The notes beneath the pieces were generated by a model. It made no database searches. It was not told where the DNA came from and saw nothing but the letters and a program-made list of their open reading frames with translations. Made by a program: the position numbers and the translations under genes. A stretch of 64,000 nucleotides of DNA, taken from positions 1-64,000 of the forward strand of contig NZ_JASSOT010000060.1 in the NCBI RefSeq assembly GCF_030238365.1, read 5' to 3'. Below, piece by piece: positions 52,984 to 63,426 of this stretch. This stretch comes from Lelliottia wanjuensis. GTDB taxonomy: Bacteria > Pseudomonadota > Gammaproteobacteria > Enterobacterales > Enterobacteriaceae. The stretch's first letter is position 1. The number at the start of each line of letters is the position of its first letter.

Positions 52984-53031
52984 TGCGGGTCTCCTCGCCC
53001 GCATTGCTTGCTCCTCCCTGCGAAAGCGCAG
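52984..53031 (+). terminator. Possible terminator after ppiA
   Basis: Two short stems follow the ppiA stop: TGCGGG/CCCGCA (52984-53003) with TTGCTTG behind it, and CTGCG/CGCAG (53018-53031) with TTTGCTGCTT behind it. Each is weak alone; together they may end ppiA before yhfG. Confidence 0.4.
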
Positions 53032-53079
53032 TTTGCTGCTTATACTTGTGGCAAACGGACATATTCAGGGAGGCGTTAA

Positions 53080-53247
53080 GTGAAAAAACTCACCGATAAA
53101 CAAAAGTCCCGTCTCTGGGAGCAACAGCGAAATGCCAATTTCCAGGCCAGCCGACGCCTCGAAGGGGTCGACAGCCCGTTAGTCACGCTCAGCGCGCAGG
53201 AAGCTGAAGTGCGTCTTGAGGAACTCAGGAGGCACTATGAGCGATAA
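53080..53247 (+). CDS. yhfG: Fic antitoxin YhfG (FicA)
   Basis: This 55-residue protein from a GTG start (after GGGAGGCG) closely matches E. coli YhfG, the class I antitoxin that blocks the ATP site of Fic. The inhibition motif (S/T)xxxE(G/N) is visible as S24-R-R-L-E28-G29. The last 11 bases overlap the fic start, which keeps antitoxin and toxin translation coupled with the antitoxin first. Confidence 0.88.
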   Translation: MKKLTDKQKSRLWEQQRNANFQASRRLEGVDSPLVTLSAQEAEVRLEELRRHYER

Positions 53248-53839
53248 AATTGGCGACGACCGCGACCCGTACCTCTATCCCGGCCTGAATGTGATGCGCA
53301 ATGCGCTCAGTATCCGCCAGGCGGAGCGACTGGCGCAGGCCTCTTACGAACTGACGGCGCTACGTGCCGCCACGCTGCCTCTCGGCCCTCCGGCGCGCGG
53401 TTTGCCGCATCTCTGCGCCATTCATCGCCATCTCTATCAGGATATTTTCAGCTGGGCCGGGGCTATTCGTGAGGTCGATATCTACCAGGGCGACACCCGT
53501 TTTTGCCACTTTGCCTACATCGAAAAAGAGGGCAACGCCCTGATGCAGGACCTGGAAGAGGAAGGCTACCTGGTGGGTCTCGATCGTGAGGAGTTCATTG
53601 CCCGCCTCAGCCACTACTATTGTGAGATCAACGTCCTGCACCCGTTCCGGATTGGCAACGGCATCGCCCAGCGCGTCTTCTTCGAGCAACTGGCGATCCA
53701 CGCGGGCTATCAGCTGAGCTGGCGAGGCATCGACCCGGACGAATGGGCAGCGGCTAACCAGAGCGGGGCGATGGGCGATTTGACCGCGCTCACCGCCATC
53801 TTTGCCAAAGTAGTGAGCGAAGCGCGGGAAACTGAGTAG
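53237..53839 (+). CDS. fic: Fic-domain protein Fic (FicT)
   Basis: Fic proteins usually transfer AMP from ATP to a target hydroxyl. The 200-residue protein matches E. coli Fic in length. The Fic motif is H135[11 protein letters not shown]146: the catalytic histidine and the second arginine are present, but the usual acidic residue (HxFxD/EGN) is I139 and the first arginine is I143. G55, the site of the E. coli fic-1 change, is wild-type glycine. It is paired with yhfG. Confidence 0.92.
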   Translation: MSDKIGDDRDPYLYPGLNVMRNALSIRQAERLAQASYELTALRAATLPLGPPARGLPHLCAIHRHLYQDIFSWAGAIREVDIYQGDTRFCHFAYIEKEGNALMQDLEEEGYLVGLDREEFIARLSHYYCEINVLHPFRIGNGIAQRVFFEQLAIHAGYQLSWRGIDPDEWAAANQSGAMGDLTALTAIFAKVVSEARETE

Positions 53840-53871
53840 AATAGGGCGGCTATTTTTGTCCCGGAGCCGCC

Positions 53872-54435
53872 ATGATCCTGCTGATTGATAACTACGATTC
53901 CTTTACCTGGAACCTTTACCAGTACTTTTGTGAACTGGGGGCAGAGGTGATCGTCCGGCGCAACGACGACATTACGCTTGCTGATATCGACGCGCTGGCC
54001 CCGCAGAAAATCGTTATTTCACCGGGACCCTGCACGCCCGATGAGTCGGGCATTTCGCTTGATGTCATCCGCCACTACGCCGGAAAACTGCCGATCCTCG
54101 GCGTCTGTCTGGGGCATCAGGCTATCGCTCAGGTGTTCGGGGCGACCATCGTCCGTGCCGAACGGGTGATGCACGGCAAAACCTCGCCTGTCACGCACAC
54201 CGGAACCGGCGTGTTTCGCGGACTGAATAATCCGCTGACGGTCACCCGCTATCACTCTCTGGTCATCGACCCGCCCACGCTTCCCGACTGTTTTGAAGTC
54301 ACCGCCTGGAGCGACACCCAACAGATCATGGGCATTCGCCACCGCGAGTGGGATCTCGAAGGGGTGCAGTTCCACCCGGAGAGCATTCTGAGCGAGCAGG
54401 GTCACCAGCTTCTGGCCAATTTCCTCCATCGCTGA
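53872..54435 (+). CDS. pabA: Aminodeoxychorismate synthase component 2 PabA
   Basis: PabA is the glutaminase that supplies ammonia to PabB for 4-amino-4-deoxychorismate in folate synthesis. The 187-residue class I amidotransferase has the nucleophile cysteine in [11 protein letters not shown] (C79) and the His/Glu pair in QFHPESIL. It equals the E. coli length. It follows fic by 32 bases and precedes argD. Confidence 0.96.
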   Translation: MILLIDNYDSFTWNLYQYFCELGAEVIVRRNDDITLADIDALAPQKIVISPGPCTPDESGISLDVIRHYAGKLPILGVCLGHQAIAQVFGATIVRAERVMHGKTSPVTHTGTGVFRGLNNPLTVTRYHSLVIDPPTLPDCFEVTAWSDTQQIMGIRHREWDLEGVQFHPESILSEQGHQLLANFLHR

Positions 54436-54471
54436 ATTTTTATTGCCTTGCTGTGATTTTTTATGCATATT

Positions 54472-54491
54472 TTGTGATTATATTTTCACAA
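54472..54491. promoter_or_regulatory. AT-rich palindrome upstream of argD
   Basis: TTGTGATTATATTTTCACAA is a 20-base near-perfect palindrome about 30 bases before argD. Its AT-rich centre suits an ArgR box pair, and ArgR represses argD in E. coli; the halves also resemble CRP halves but the spacing is two bases too long. The assignment is tentative. Confidence 0.45.
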
Positions 54492-54500
54492 TCAATGTGA

Positions 54501-55774
<1,274 letters not shown>

Positions 55775-55778
55775 AAAC

Positions 55779-57866
55779 TCACGACTCTTTGCGCCGCAAA
55801 ATCCGCGTCAACCAAATCCCGTGATGCGGACGCTGACGCCATGCCACCGACGAAATGGTGTGCATGGTGTTCAAATGCCCTAATACCCGCTGTAAATGCT
55901 GCTCGAGGGTGCTCATCGGCCCGTGGGTCAGCGTCTCTGGCGCTTCCAGAATGTTTGAATCCCCCGATTCTCCCGGCGCGTCATATTCCAGACGCTGCTG
56001 ACAGCGCTGCAACGCAATTTCACACGACTGCAAATACCGCTGCGCCAGATCCGGCGTCAGCATCGTATGCTCGCGCGCCAGCGTGGTCATGGCGTTGATA
56101 TGCTCGACGATAAACTGGCTGTGCGTCACCCACAGCTTCATATCCGCCAGATAGTGCGAGTTAAAGCCCGGCTCCTGCATCGCCTGGTTAAGGGAGTTAA
56201 ACAGCGCGTTGTGCGCCTGGTTGACCTTCATGCGCTGATAGGCCAGCGGCGAGGCTTTGGGATCGTCGCTCAGTATCAAACGAATCGCCTGCTGATCGGC
56301 TTCGAGCGCGTCGTGGGCGTTCTGGCGTAATAAGCCGCTTTGCCACTGCGGCCACAGCCAGACCATGCCGCCGAAGGCGATCAGACAGCCAATCAGCGTA
56401 TCCACCAGCCGCGCGACAATGTACTGCTCGCCGTTCAACGTCAGGAGCTGCAGGGTATATACCGCCGTCACCGTAAACCCGACCATCGCCCAGCCGTAGT
56501 TTTTACGGATGATCAGATAGCCCACCAGCGTTATCACCAGCATTCCCGCGAGGGTGTAGCCGTCGGGAACGTGGAAGTGCAGCGTCACCCCGGCAATCAC
56601 TAACCCGGCAAAAGTCCCGAGCGCCCGGTGAAGAATGCGCACTCGCGTGGCGCCATAGCCGTTCTGGGTGACAAACAGCACGGTCATGAGGATCCAGTAG
56701 GGCTTCGGTAAGTGCAGGGCGACGCCCATCAGGCTCGCCACGCTTAGCATCACGCTGATGCGTGCGGCGTTGCGCAGGGCGGAGGATTTCAGCGACAGAT
56801 AGCTTTTCAGCGCAGGCAGCAACGGCAGACGTTTTTGCTTATCGGCCATCAGGTCGCGGGAGTAGAGCGGACGCTGGGTGCGCAGCACGCGCGCGATGCG
56901 GCTAAAGTGCCATGCGCAGAACTGTCCGACCGGGTTATCCGGATGCTGGCGCGCGATTTTCTCCAGCGCTCCCAGCTGCTTATCCATGGTAAAGCGCGTC
57001 GGGTAGCGGTGATACAGAATATCGTCCGCCAGCACGCGCAGGCGAGTCGCGACCGTCTGGGCGTTCCAGCGGATCACCGCCTCGGCGTGGCTGCGCTCCA
57101 CCAGCTTTTGCACCTCCTGCGGGTGATGCAGGCTGACGGAGATATGCTCCTGCAGATCCAGCCCGACCTGGAAGACGCGCAGCAGGCGTTTGTATTCATG
57201 ATTTTTATTGGCCGCCAGCATGTGCAGTTGCTGATAACACTGGCTGATGAGATCGACCACTTTTTGCTGGCGCGACAGCAGCGGCGGCAGGGACTTTTCC
57301 GGGTCCGCGTGCTGCGTCAGCAGGGTATATTTGGCTTCGCAATATTCGGCGAGCTGGACGTAGAGCAGGCTCAGGGATTCGCGCAGCGGCTGCTCTCGCC
57401 ACATCCAGAACCAGAACCAGTTAAACAGCCCGTACCACAGCGTGCCGGCGGCATAGATCAGCAGCGGCTCCCAGACGGGCATATTTCCGGCGAGACTCAG
57501 CGTGAAAATGGCGGCAATGAGCGATGCGGGCAGCAGGCGGGCGTGAAGCGCGCTGATCTCCGCCGTGACGCCCAGCGTCATCGCCAGCACGGTCAGAATG
57601 AGCGGCAGCGGGATATCGCGCGCCAGCAGCAGCTGCACGGCGAGGCTGCATCCGGCAAACAGGCAGCCGCCGATAATCAGACGTTTGAAAAAGCGTTTAT
57701 GGGGAGTATCGAGACCGGCAATGTTGCAGCAGGCGGGGACGAGAGAAAACAGCAGCCCCTGTTGCAGATGACCGAGGATCAAACCAACGGCCACGGGAAG
57801 ACATAACACCAGAGTTTGACGTAGTGCGTAGTTAACTTCCGGGTGATAAATCAGCCTGCGCCACAT
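55779..57866 (-). CDS. yhfK: YccS/YhfK-family inner-membrane protein YhfK
   Basis: YhfK is a membrane protein of the YccS/FUSC-like family (related to aromatic acid exporter AaeB); its substrate is unknown. The 695-residue protein has two clusters of membrane segments (about 15-140 and 380-510) separated by a long cytoplasmic helical region, and a soluble C-terminal end. The ATG at 57866 (MWRRLIYH) follows E. coli; the frame extends 14 codons further. It lies 58 bases downstream of crp on the same strand. Confidence 0.92.
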   Translation of the reverse strand: MWRRLIYHPEVNYALRQTLVLCLPVAVGLILGHLQQGLLFSLVPACCNIAGLDTPHKRFFKRLIIGGCLFAGCSLAVQLLLARDIPLPLILTVLAMTLGVTAEISALHARLLPASLIAAIFTLSLAGNMPVWEPLLIYAAGTLWYGLFNWFWFWMWREQPLRESLSLLYVQLAEYCEAKYTLLTQHADPEKSLPPLLSRQQKVVDLISQCYQQLHMLAANKNHEYKRLLRVFQVGLDLQEHISVSLHHPQEVQKLVERSHAEAVIRWNAQTVATRLRVLADDILYHRYPTRFTMDKQLGALEKIARQHPDNPVGQFCAWHFSRIARVLRTQRPLYSRDLMADKQKRLPLLPALKSYLSLKSSALRNAARISVMLSVASLMGVALHLPKPYWILMTVLFVTQNGYGATRVRILHRALGTFAGLVIAGVTLHFHVPDGYTLAGMLVITLVGYLIIRKNYGWAMVGFTVTAVYTLQLLTLNGEQYIVARLVDTLIGCLIAFGGMVWLWPQWQSGLLRQNAHDALEADQQAIRLILSDDPKASPLAYQRMKVNQAHNALFNSLNQAMQEPGFNSHYLADMKLWVTHSQFIVEHINAMTTLAREHTMLTPDLAQRYLQSCEIALQRCQQRLEYDAPGESGDSNILEAPETLTHGPMSTLEQHLQRVLGHLNTMHTISSVAWRQRPHHGIWLTRILRRKES

Positions 57867-57924
57867 AGTCGTCAGAGACAAAAACGGCGTGACATCTTGC
57901 GATGGCACGCCGGATTTTGCGGAA

Positions 57925-58557
57925 TTAACGGGTTCCGTAGACCACGATAGTTTTACCGTGAGCGGAGATCAGGTTTTGATCTTCCAGCATTTTCAGGATA
58001 CGACCTACGGTTTCGCGAGAACAGCCCACGATCTGACCAATTTCCTGACGGGTAATTTTAATTTGCATACCGTCCGGGTGGGTCATGGCGTCAGGTTGTT
58101 TCGCCAGGTTCAGCAGCGTCTGCGCGATGCGACCGGTGACGTCCAGGAAGGCGAGGTTGCCCACTTTCTCGGAAGTGACCTGCAGGCGGCGAGCCATCTG
58201 CGAAGAAAGGCGCATCAGGATGTCCGGGTTCACCTGGATCAGCTGACGGAATTTCTTGTAGGAGATCTCAGCGACTTCACACGCGGTTTTCGCACGCACC
58301 CAGGCGCTACGTTCCTGGCCTTCTTCAAACAGGCCCAGTTCACCGATGAAATCGCCCTGGTTCAGATAAGAAAGGATCATCTCTTTCCCTTCTTCATCTT
58401 TGATCAGCACTGCCACCGAGCCTTTGACGATGTAATACAACGTTTCCGCTTTTTCACCCTGGTGAATCAGCGTGCTCTTCGATGGGTACTTATGAATGTG
58501 GCAATGAGACAAGAACCATTCGAGAGTCGGGTCTGTTTGCGGTTTGCCAAGCACCAT
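57925..58557 (-). CDS. crp: cAMP-activated global regulator CRP
   Basis: CRP is the cAMP receptor that activates or represses hundreds of promoters, including malT, pckA and probably mdc in this window. The 210-residue protein appears identical to E. coli CRP: the cAMP-binding beta-roll (about 1-135, with [14 protein letters not shown]), the C-helix, and the helix-turn-helix [19 protein letters not shown] near 169-188. It is divergent from yhfA. Confidence 0.99.
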   Translation of the reverse strand: MVLGKPQTDPTLEWFLSHCHIHKYPSKSTLIHQGEKAETLYYIVKGSVAVLIKDEEGKEMILSYLNQGDFIGELGLFEEGQERSAWVRAKTACEVAEISYKKFRQLIQVNPDILMRLSSQMARRLQVTSEKVGNLAFLDVTGRIAQTLLNLAKQPDAMTHPDGMQIKITRQEIGQIVGCSRETVGRILKMLEDQNLISAHGKTIVVYGTR

Positions 58558-58863
58558 GCGCTGTTATCCTCTGTTATAAGCTGTCTCAGAGTCAAAATCG
58601 CATCCTGACTCTGGGGTTGCAATCGAATTCTTACCCGTACCTGGGAAGTGGCTGTCGCACTGTTCGCAGCCAGTAAAGTTTGATGTCCTCTGCATACATG
58701 TGTAACGTCAATGTATTACTGTAGCATCGAGACTGTTTTAGCATAGCTTTAGCCGCGTGTCTCCTGGTGTCTCGCTTCAGCATGATGCAGGTCGCCTTCC
58801 GTTGCGAGAATTGTAACGCACGCGTAATCTGTTCATAAAAATGCAACTTCGGAGTTAATAAAA
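58558..58863. promoter_or_regulatory. crp-yhfA divergent intergenic region
   Basis: This 306-base gap holds the crp promoter region and the yhfA promoter. The stretch around 58690-58745 (TGCATACATG, TGTATTACTGTAGCATC) is close to the E. coli crp upstream region, where CRP and a divergent short RNA control crp. The CRP half near TTTGATGTCCTCTGCA (58678-58693) is weaker than in E. coli. No terminator or coding sequence is evident. Confidence 0.5.
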
Positions 58864-59268
58864 ATGCAAGCGCGTGTGAAATGGGTTGAAGGTTTAACGT
58901 TCCTTGGCGAATCCGCTTCAGGGCACCAGATTTTGATGGACGGTAACTCCGGAGATAAAGCGCCAAGCCCGATGGAAGTGGTGCTGATGGCGGCTGGCGG
59001 CTGCAGCGCGATTGACGTGGTGTCGATTCTGCAAAAAGGCCGTCACGATGTGACCGACTGCGAAGTGAAGCTGACCTCAGAGCGTCGCGAAGAAGCGCCG
59101 CGTCTGTTTACGCATATCAATCTGCATTTTATCGTCACCGGAAAAGAGCTGAAAGATGCCGCTGTGTCCCGCGCGGTGGATCTGTCTGCGGAGAAGTACT
59201 GCTCTGTGGCGCTGATGCTGGAAAAAGCGGTGAAGATTACCCATTCGTATGAAGTGATTGACGCTTAA
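58864..59268 (+). CDS. yhfA: OsmC-family protein YhfA
   Basis: YhfA is a small cytoplasmic OsmC/Ohr-type protein of unknown activity. The 134-residue protein has the family's conserved glycine-rich turn (LMAAGGCSAIDVVSIL) around one cysteine (C48) and a second cysteine near KYCSVALMLEKA (about C117), the spacing typical for peroxidase-type OsmC proteins. It is divergent from crp and followed by two REP elements. Confidence 0.92.
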   Translation: MQARVKWVEGLTFLGESASGHQILMDGNSGDKAPSPMEVVLMAAGGCSAIDVVSILQKGRHDVTDCEVKLTSERREEAPRLFTHINLHFIVTGKELKDAAVSRAVDLSAEKYCSVALMLEKAVKITHSYEVIDA

Positions 59269-59274
59269 AACAAA

Positions 59275-59346
59275 GCCCGGTGGCGCTACGCTTACCGGGC
59301 CTACAAAAGCATGAACGTAGGCCGGATAAGCGCAGCGCCATCCGGC
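59275..59346. repeat. Pair of REP palindromes between yhfA and prkB
   Basis: REP units at 59275-59304 (GCCCGGTGGCGCTACGCTTA...) and 59316-59346 (CGTAGGCCGGATAAGCGCAG...) face opposite ways between the convergent yhfA and prkB. The second is the E. coli-like GCCGGATAAGCGCAGCGCCATCCGGC variant. Confidence 0.9.
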
Positions 59347-59354
59347 AACAAACC

Positions 59355-60224
59355 TCAGGCGATCTTCTTGCCTTCCATCAGCCGTTGCACCAGCGGCATC
59401 ATGATCAACTCCATCGCCAGCCCCATCTTCCCGCCCGGCACCACCAGCGTATTGATATGAGAAATGAATGAGCCCTGCAGCATCGCCAGCAGCCACGGGT
59501 AATCAATGCCTTCCAGGTTACGGAAATGGATCACCACAAAGCTTTCATCTAGCGAAGGAATGGTTTTCGCCGCAAACGGGTTAGAGGTGTCGACTGTCGG
59601 AACGCGCTGGAAGTTGATGTGGGTGCGCGAGAACTGCGGCGTCAGGAAGTTGATGTAATCCTCCATCGAACGCACCACCGAATCCATCACCGCTTCGCGC
59701 GAATGGCCGCGCTCGCTCATGTCGCGGGTCAGCTTTTGAATCCACTCCAGATTGACAATCGGCACCACGCCGACCAGCAGATCCACGTGGCGCGCCACGT
59801 CATGCTGCGGCGTCACCACGCCGCCGTGCAATCCTTCGTAAAAAAGCACGTCAGTCGGCTCCGGCAGGGGCTGCCACGGAGTGAATGTGCCTGGCACCTG
59901 ATTCCAGGGCACCGCTTCGTCGTAGGTGTGCAGGTATTTCCGCGACTGGCCTTTGCCCGTGTGGCCGTAGTCCTGAAAGGTTTGTTCCAGCAGGCCAAAG
60001 TCGTTGGCGTCTGGCCCGAAGTAGCTGATGTGCTTGCCTAAATCGCGGGCTTTGCGAATAGCCATGTCCATTTCAGGACGGGTGAAGCGATGAAAGCTAT
60101 CGCCCTCCACCTCGGCCGCGCGCAGGTTGAGCTGCGCGAAGATCTTGCGAAAAGCGAGGCTGGTGGTGGTGGTTCCCGCACCACTCGAACCCGTGACGGC
60201 AATAACCGGATGTCTGGCGGACAT
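59355..60224 (-). CDS. prkB: Phosphoribulokinase-like protein PrkB (YhfF-region kinase)
   Basis: PrkB resembles phosphoribulokinase but enterobacteria lack the Calvin cycle, so its substrate is unknown. The 289-residue protein equals E. coli PrkB and has the P-loop GSSGAGTTTTS (residues 12-22) and kinase stretches such as EGDSFHRFTRPEMD and FYEGLHGG. The ATG at 60224 follows AGGGAG; ten upstream in-frame codons are not homologous. It lies downstream of yheT-yheU in the same direction. Confidence 0.92.
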   Translation of the reverse strand: MSARHPVIAVTGSSGAGTTTTSLAFRKIFAQLNLRAAEVEGDSFHRFTRPEMDMAIRKARDLGKHISYFGPDANDFGLLEQTFQDYGHTGKGQSRKYLHTYDEAVPWNQVPGTFTPWQPLPEPTDVLFYEGLHGGVVTPQHDVARHVDLLVGVVPIVNLEWIQKLTRDMSERGHSREAVMDSVVRSMEDYINFLTPQFSRTHINFQRVPTVDTSNPFAAKTIPSLDESFVVIHFRNLEGIDYPWLLAMLQGSFISHINTLVVPGGKMGLAMELIMMPLVQRLMEGKKIA

Positions 60225-60254
60225 AGCAACTCCCTGAATGGAAAGATGGAACAA

Positions 60255-60473
60255 TCAACCGCGAAACTGATTGCGCGGCATGATGTTGACCGTTTCGTGC
60301 AGTTCAGACCACACCAGCAACACCTCGCCGCTTTGTAGCTGCCGTTTTACATCGGCGACCTTTTGTTCGAGCGAACGCTCATGTTCACCATAATCGGTGC
60401 CTTCGCGTAATACAAAGCTTTCAATCAGGCTATCCAGCGTTTCGGGAGCCAGATCCTGCCAGGGAATCATCAT
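60255..60473 (-). CDS. yheU: Conserved protein YheU (UPF0270)
   Basis: YheU is a 72-residue acidic cytoplasmic protein of the UPF0270 family with the N-terminal pattern [20 protein letters not shown]. Function unknown; the family is confined to gammaproteobacteria. Its ATG overlaps the yheT stop by four bases, and prkB follows 30 bases later. Confidence 0.92.
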   Translation of the reverse strand: MMIPWQDLAPETLDSLIESFVLREGTDYGEHERSLEQKVADVKRQLQSGEVLLVWSELHETVNIMPRNQFRG

Positions 60474-61492
60474 TTTACTCTCTCCAGAAAAGGGGTTAAC
60501 CAGTCAGGGATGCGCGATTCCAGCCACATTTTCGGACGACGCAAGGTGCCGGTGATAAAGCCGACGTGGCCGCCGTGTTCCGTCAGTTGATACTGCACGT
60601 TCGCCGGCAGATGTTCCGGCGCGGGAATGGAGTGATGATCCATAAAGGGATCGTCCTTCGCATGGATGATCAGCGTCGGTTTGGTGATCTGGTTCAGCAG
60701 CGGCATGGCGCTACACTGACGATAGTAGTCGATCGCGTCGGCAAAGCCGTGGATCTTCGAGGTGATCATATCGTCAAACTCGCGCAGGCGACGCATTCGC
60801 TTCAGCTGTTGCAGGCTGATCGGCAGGGTATCCGGATAGGCCTTCAGCTTACGCGCGGCGTTGGCTTTGAGCAGGTTCAGCAGGTAGCGCTGATAGACCC
60901 GCGAAAAGCCCTTTTCCATATGATAGCTGCACTGCTCGAGCATAAAGGGGGCGGAGACGATCACCGCCGCATCCAGTGGAACCGTGTCGCTCTCTTTGGC
61001 CAGCAGGCAGGCGAGCATGTTTCCGCCGAGGGAATAGCCGACGGCGGCAGTCGGCACGCTGCCGTAGCTGTTCTTCAGCCAGTGTAAAAACCAGGTGCCA
61101 TCTTCGGTTTCGCCGGAGTGATAAATACGCTCCCGGCGGTTCGGCTCGCCGCTACAGCCGCGAAAATGCATCACCACGCCGAGCCAGCCGCGTTCTTTCG
61201 CCGCGTGGATCAGGCCGTGGGCATAGGGGCTGTGCAGGCTCCCTTCCAGACCATGAAATACCACCAGGCGCGGTTTGTGCCTGGCCTGCTCGGGATCTTC
61301 GCTCCAGGCTAAATCCACGAAATCACCGTCCGGCAGGTCAAGGCGCTGCCAGTGCGGCGTAAACTGCAGTTTTCGACGCAAGATCCTCGGCAGCATGGTC
61401 TGCAGGTGCGGGTTTGCCACACCCCGCATGGGCACGAAGTCTGCGCTCTCAGCGCCAGCGATCTCGAAATCTGATGGAATAATTTGGGTCAT
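60470..61492 (-). CDS. yheT: Alpha/beta hydrolase YheT
   Basis: YheT is an esterase/lipase-like protein of unknown substrate. The 340-residue protein has the nucleophile serine in [10 protein letters not shown], an acid in HAKDDPFMD and the catalytic histidine in TEHGGHVGF, plus the [11 protein letters not shown] oxyanion region typical of YheT/EMB8 proteins. In E. coli the next gene upstream is yheS; here mdcA lies upstream, divergent. Confidence 0.93.
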   Translation of the reverse strand: MTQIIPSDFEIAGAESADFVPMRGVANPHLQTMLPRILRRKLQFTPHWQRLDLPDGDFVDLAWSEDPEQARHKPRLVVFHGLEGSLHSPYAHGLIHAAKERGWLGVVMHFRGCSGEPNRRERIYHSGETEDGTWFLHWLKNSYGSVPTAAVGYSLGGNMLACLLAKESDTVPLDAAVIVSAPFMLEQCSYHMEKGFSRVYQRYLLNLLKANAARKLKAYPDTLPISLQQLKRMRRLREFDDMITSKIHGFADAIDYYRQCSAMPLLNQITKPTLIIHAKDDPFMDHHSIPAPEHLPANVQYQLTEHGGHVGFITGTLRRPKMWLESRIPDWLTPFLERVK

Positions 61493-61770
61493 AACGATGC
61501 GATATTAATTCTTGTCAGTCATTACTATACCTTCCGAATTGTACCCTGTTTATAAAAACGAGGGGCGTTTACCTCCGATTCAGCCATTTCTGCCACCTCT
61601 GCCATTTTTTCACCCGTCGCGAACTGATCTCGATCACAAATCTTTACCTCGATTATTACTCTCAGGCTAATGATTCCGCTCTACGCTTAATTGATGCCTT
61701 TCTCACCAGAGCGCACACTTTGTTCAGCGTTAAGCAAATCAGAATGATGTGCTGAATCAGGAGGTTAATA
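61493..61770. promoter_or_regulatory. yheT-mdcA divergent promoter region
   Basis: This 278-base gap carries the promoters of yheT and the mdc operon. A CRP-type site lies at 61623-61638. Repeated CGCTTAA/TTAAGC elements (61684-61691 and 61730-61736) could be sites for the LysR-type regulator MdcR, but this is only a pattern. AGGAGG (61759-61764) precedes mdcA. Confidence 0.55.
61623..61638. promoter_or_regulatory. CRP site upstream of mdcA
   Basis: ACTGATCTCGATCACA matches the CRP ideal TGTGATCTAGATCACA at 13 of 16 positions and lies about 135 bases before mdcA. It suggests catabolite control of malonate use or of yheT. Confidence 0.65.
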
Positions 61771-63426
61771 ATGTTATCTGGGCAAACACCCGCCCGGGTC
61801 TGGAACACGCGACGCACCGAAAAAGCGCGCCGCCTGGCTTCCGTCCCGGTGCAAGGCAAGGTTCTGCCGACCGACGATCTCGTCGCCATGCTGGAAAAAC
61901 TGATTGCTCCGGGCGACAAAGTCGTCCTTGAAGGCAACAACCAAAAGCAGGCCGATTTTCTGTCCCGCTCACTCGCTGAAGTGAACCCGCAAATCGTGCA
62001 CGACCTGCATATGATCATGCCGAGCGTCGGTCGCAGCGAACATCTCGATATCTTTGAAAAGGGCATCGCCCGCAAGCTCGATTTCTCTTTCTCCGGCACC
62101 CAGAGCCTGCGTATTTCGCAGCTGCTGGAAGACGGCCAGCTCGAAATCGGCGCCATCCACACCTACATCGAGCTTTACTCCCGTCTGTACGTCGATCTTT
62201 CGCCGAACGTGGCGCTGATTGCCGGGTTTAAAGCCGACCGCAAAGGCAACCTCTATACCGGCGCGAGCACCGAAGACACCCCGGCGCTGGTCGAAGCCGC
62301 GGCGTTCCACGACGGGATCGTCATCGCCCAGGTGAATGAGCTGGTGGACGACGAATGCGATCTGCCGCGCGTGGATATTCCGGGCTCGTGGATTGATTAC
62401 GTGGTTGTCGCCGACAAACCGTTCTTCATCGAACCCCTCTTTACCCGCGACCCGCGCCTCATCAAGCAAGAACACATCCTGATGGCGATGATGGCGATCA
62501 AAGGTATCTACGCGGAACACCAGGTGCAGTCCCTGAACCACGGCATCGGCTTTAACACCGCGGCGATTGAGTTGCTGCTGCCGACCTACGGCGAACAGCT
62601 CGGCCTGAAAGGCAAAATCTGTAAACACTGGACCCTGAACCCACACCCGACGCTGATCCCGGCGATTGAAAGCGGCTGGGTGGAGAGCGTGCACTGCTTC
62701 GGCGGCGAACTGGGGATGGAAGAGTACATCCGCGCCCGCCCGGACGTGTTCTTCACCGGTGCCGACGGCTCGATGCGCTCTAACCGCGCCTTCTGCCAGC
62801 TGGCAGGCCAGTACGCGGTGGATATGTTTATCGGTTCGACGCTGCAGGTGGATGGCTACGCCAACTCCTCAACCGTGACCCGCGGTCGTCTGTCGGGCTT
62901 CGGCGGCGCGCCAAACATGGGCCACGATCCGCACGGTCGTCGTCATGCTACGCCTGCGTGGCTGAACATGATTACCGAACCGGACCCGATGCAGCGCGGT
63001 AAAAAGCTGGTGGTGCAGATGGTCGAAACCTTCCAGGCGGGCGTGAAACCGACCTTCGTGGAAAAACTCGACGCCGTTGAAGTGGCGAAAGCCTCCGGCA
63101 TGCCGCTGGCACCGGTGATGATCTACGGGGATGACGTGACCCACGTTCTGACCGAAGAGGGGATTGCCTACCTCTATCGCGCCGAAAATCTCGAAGAGCG
63201 CCGCGCGATGGTCGCCGCCGTCGCCGGGATCACCGACATCGGCCTGGGCGTGGACGCCAAACGCGTCGCCGCACTGCGCCAGAGTGGCAAAGTGGTCTAC
63301 CCGGAAGATATGGGCATTCGCCGTACCGACGCGACCCGCTCGCTGCTGGCAGCCGGCAGTGTGGCTGACCTCGTGGAATGGTCTGGCGGTCTCTACAACC
63401 CACCTGCGAAATTCCGGAGCTGGTAA
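61771..63426 (+). CDS. mdcA: Malonate decarboxylase alpha subunit MdcA
   Basis: MdcA is the acyl-carrier-protein transferase subunit of biotin-independent malonate decarboxylase: it swaps malonate onto the acetyl-loaded ACP (MdcC), releasing acetate. The 551-residue protein equals Klebsiella MdcA and shows the CoA-transferase-like GSTLQVDGYANSSTVTRGRL and FGGAPNMGHDPHGRRHATPA regions. AGGAGG precedes the ATG. mdcB starts inside its stop codon (TAATG), so the operon is tightly packed. Confidence 0.95.
   Translation: MLSGQTPARVWNTRRTEKARRLASVPVQGKVLPTDDLVAMLEKLIAPGDKVVLEGNNQKQADFLSRSLAEVNPQIVHDLHMIMPSVGRSEHLDIFEKGIARKLDFSFSGTQSLRISQLLEDGQLEIGAIHTYIELYSRLYVDLSPNVALIAGFKADRKGNLYTGASTEDTPALVEAAAFHDGIVIAQVNELVDDECDLPRVDIPGSWIDYVVVADKPFFIEPLFTRDPRLIKQEHILMAMMAIKGIYAEHQVQSLNHGIGFNTAAIELLLPTYGEQLGLKGKICKHWTLNPHPTLIPAIESGWVESVHCFGGELGMEEYIRARPDVFFTGADGSMRSNRAFCQLAGQYAVDMFIGSTLQVDGYANSSTVTRGRLSGFGGAPNMGHDPHGRRHATPAWLNMITEPDPMQRGKKLVVQMVETFQAGVKPTFVEKLDAVEVAKASGMPLAPVMIYGDDVTHVLTEEGIAYLYRAENLEERRAMVAAVAGITDIGLGVDAKRVAALRQSGKVVYPEDMGIRRTDATRSLLAAGSVADLVEWSGGLYNPPAKFRSW

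Noticed and set aside
54472-54491. CRP site upstream of argD
   Set aside because: The TGTGA and TCACA halves are eight bases apart rather than six, so CRP binding in the usual mode is unlikely; it is kept only as an unassigned palindrome.
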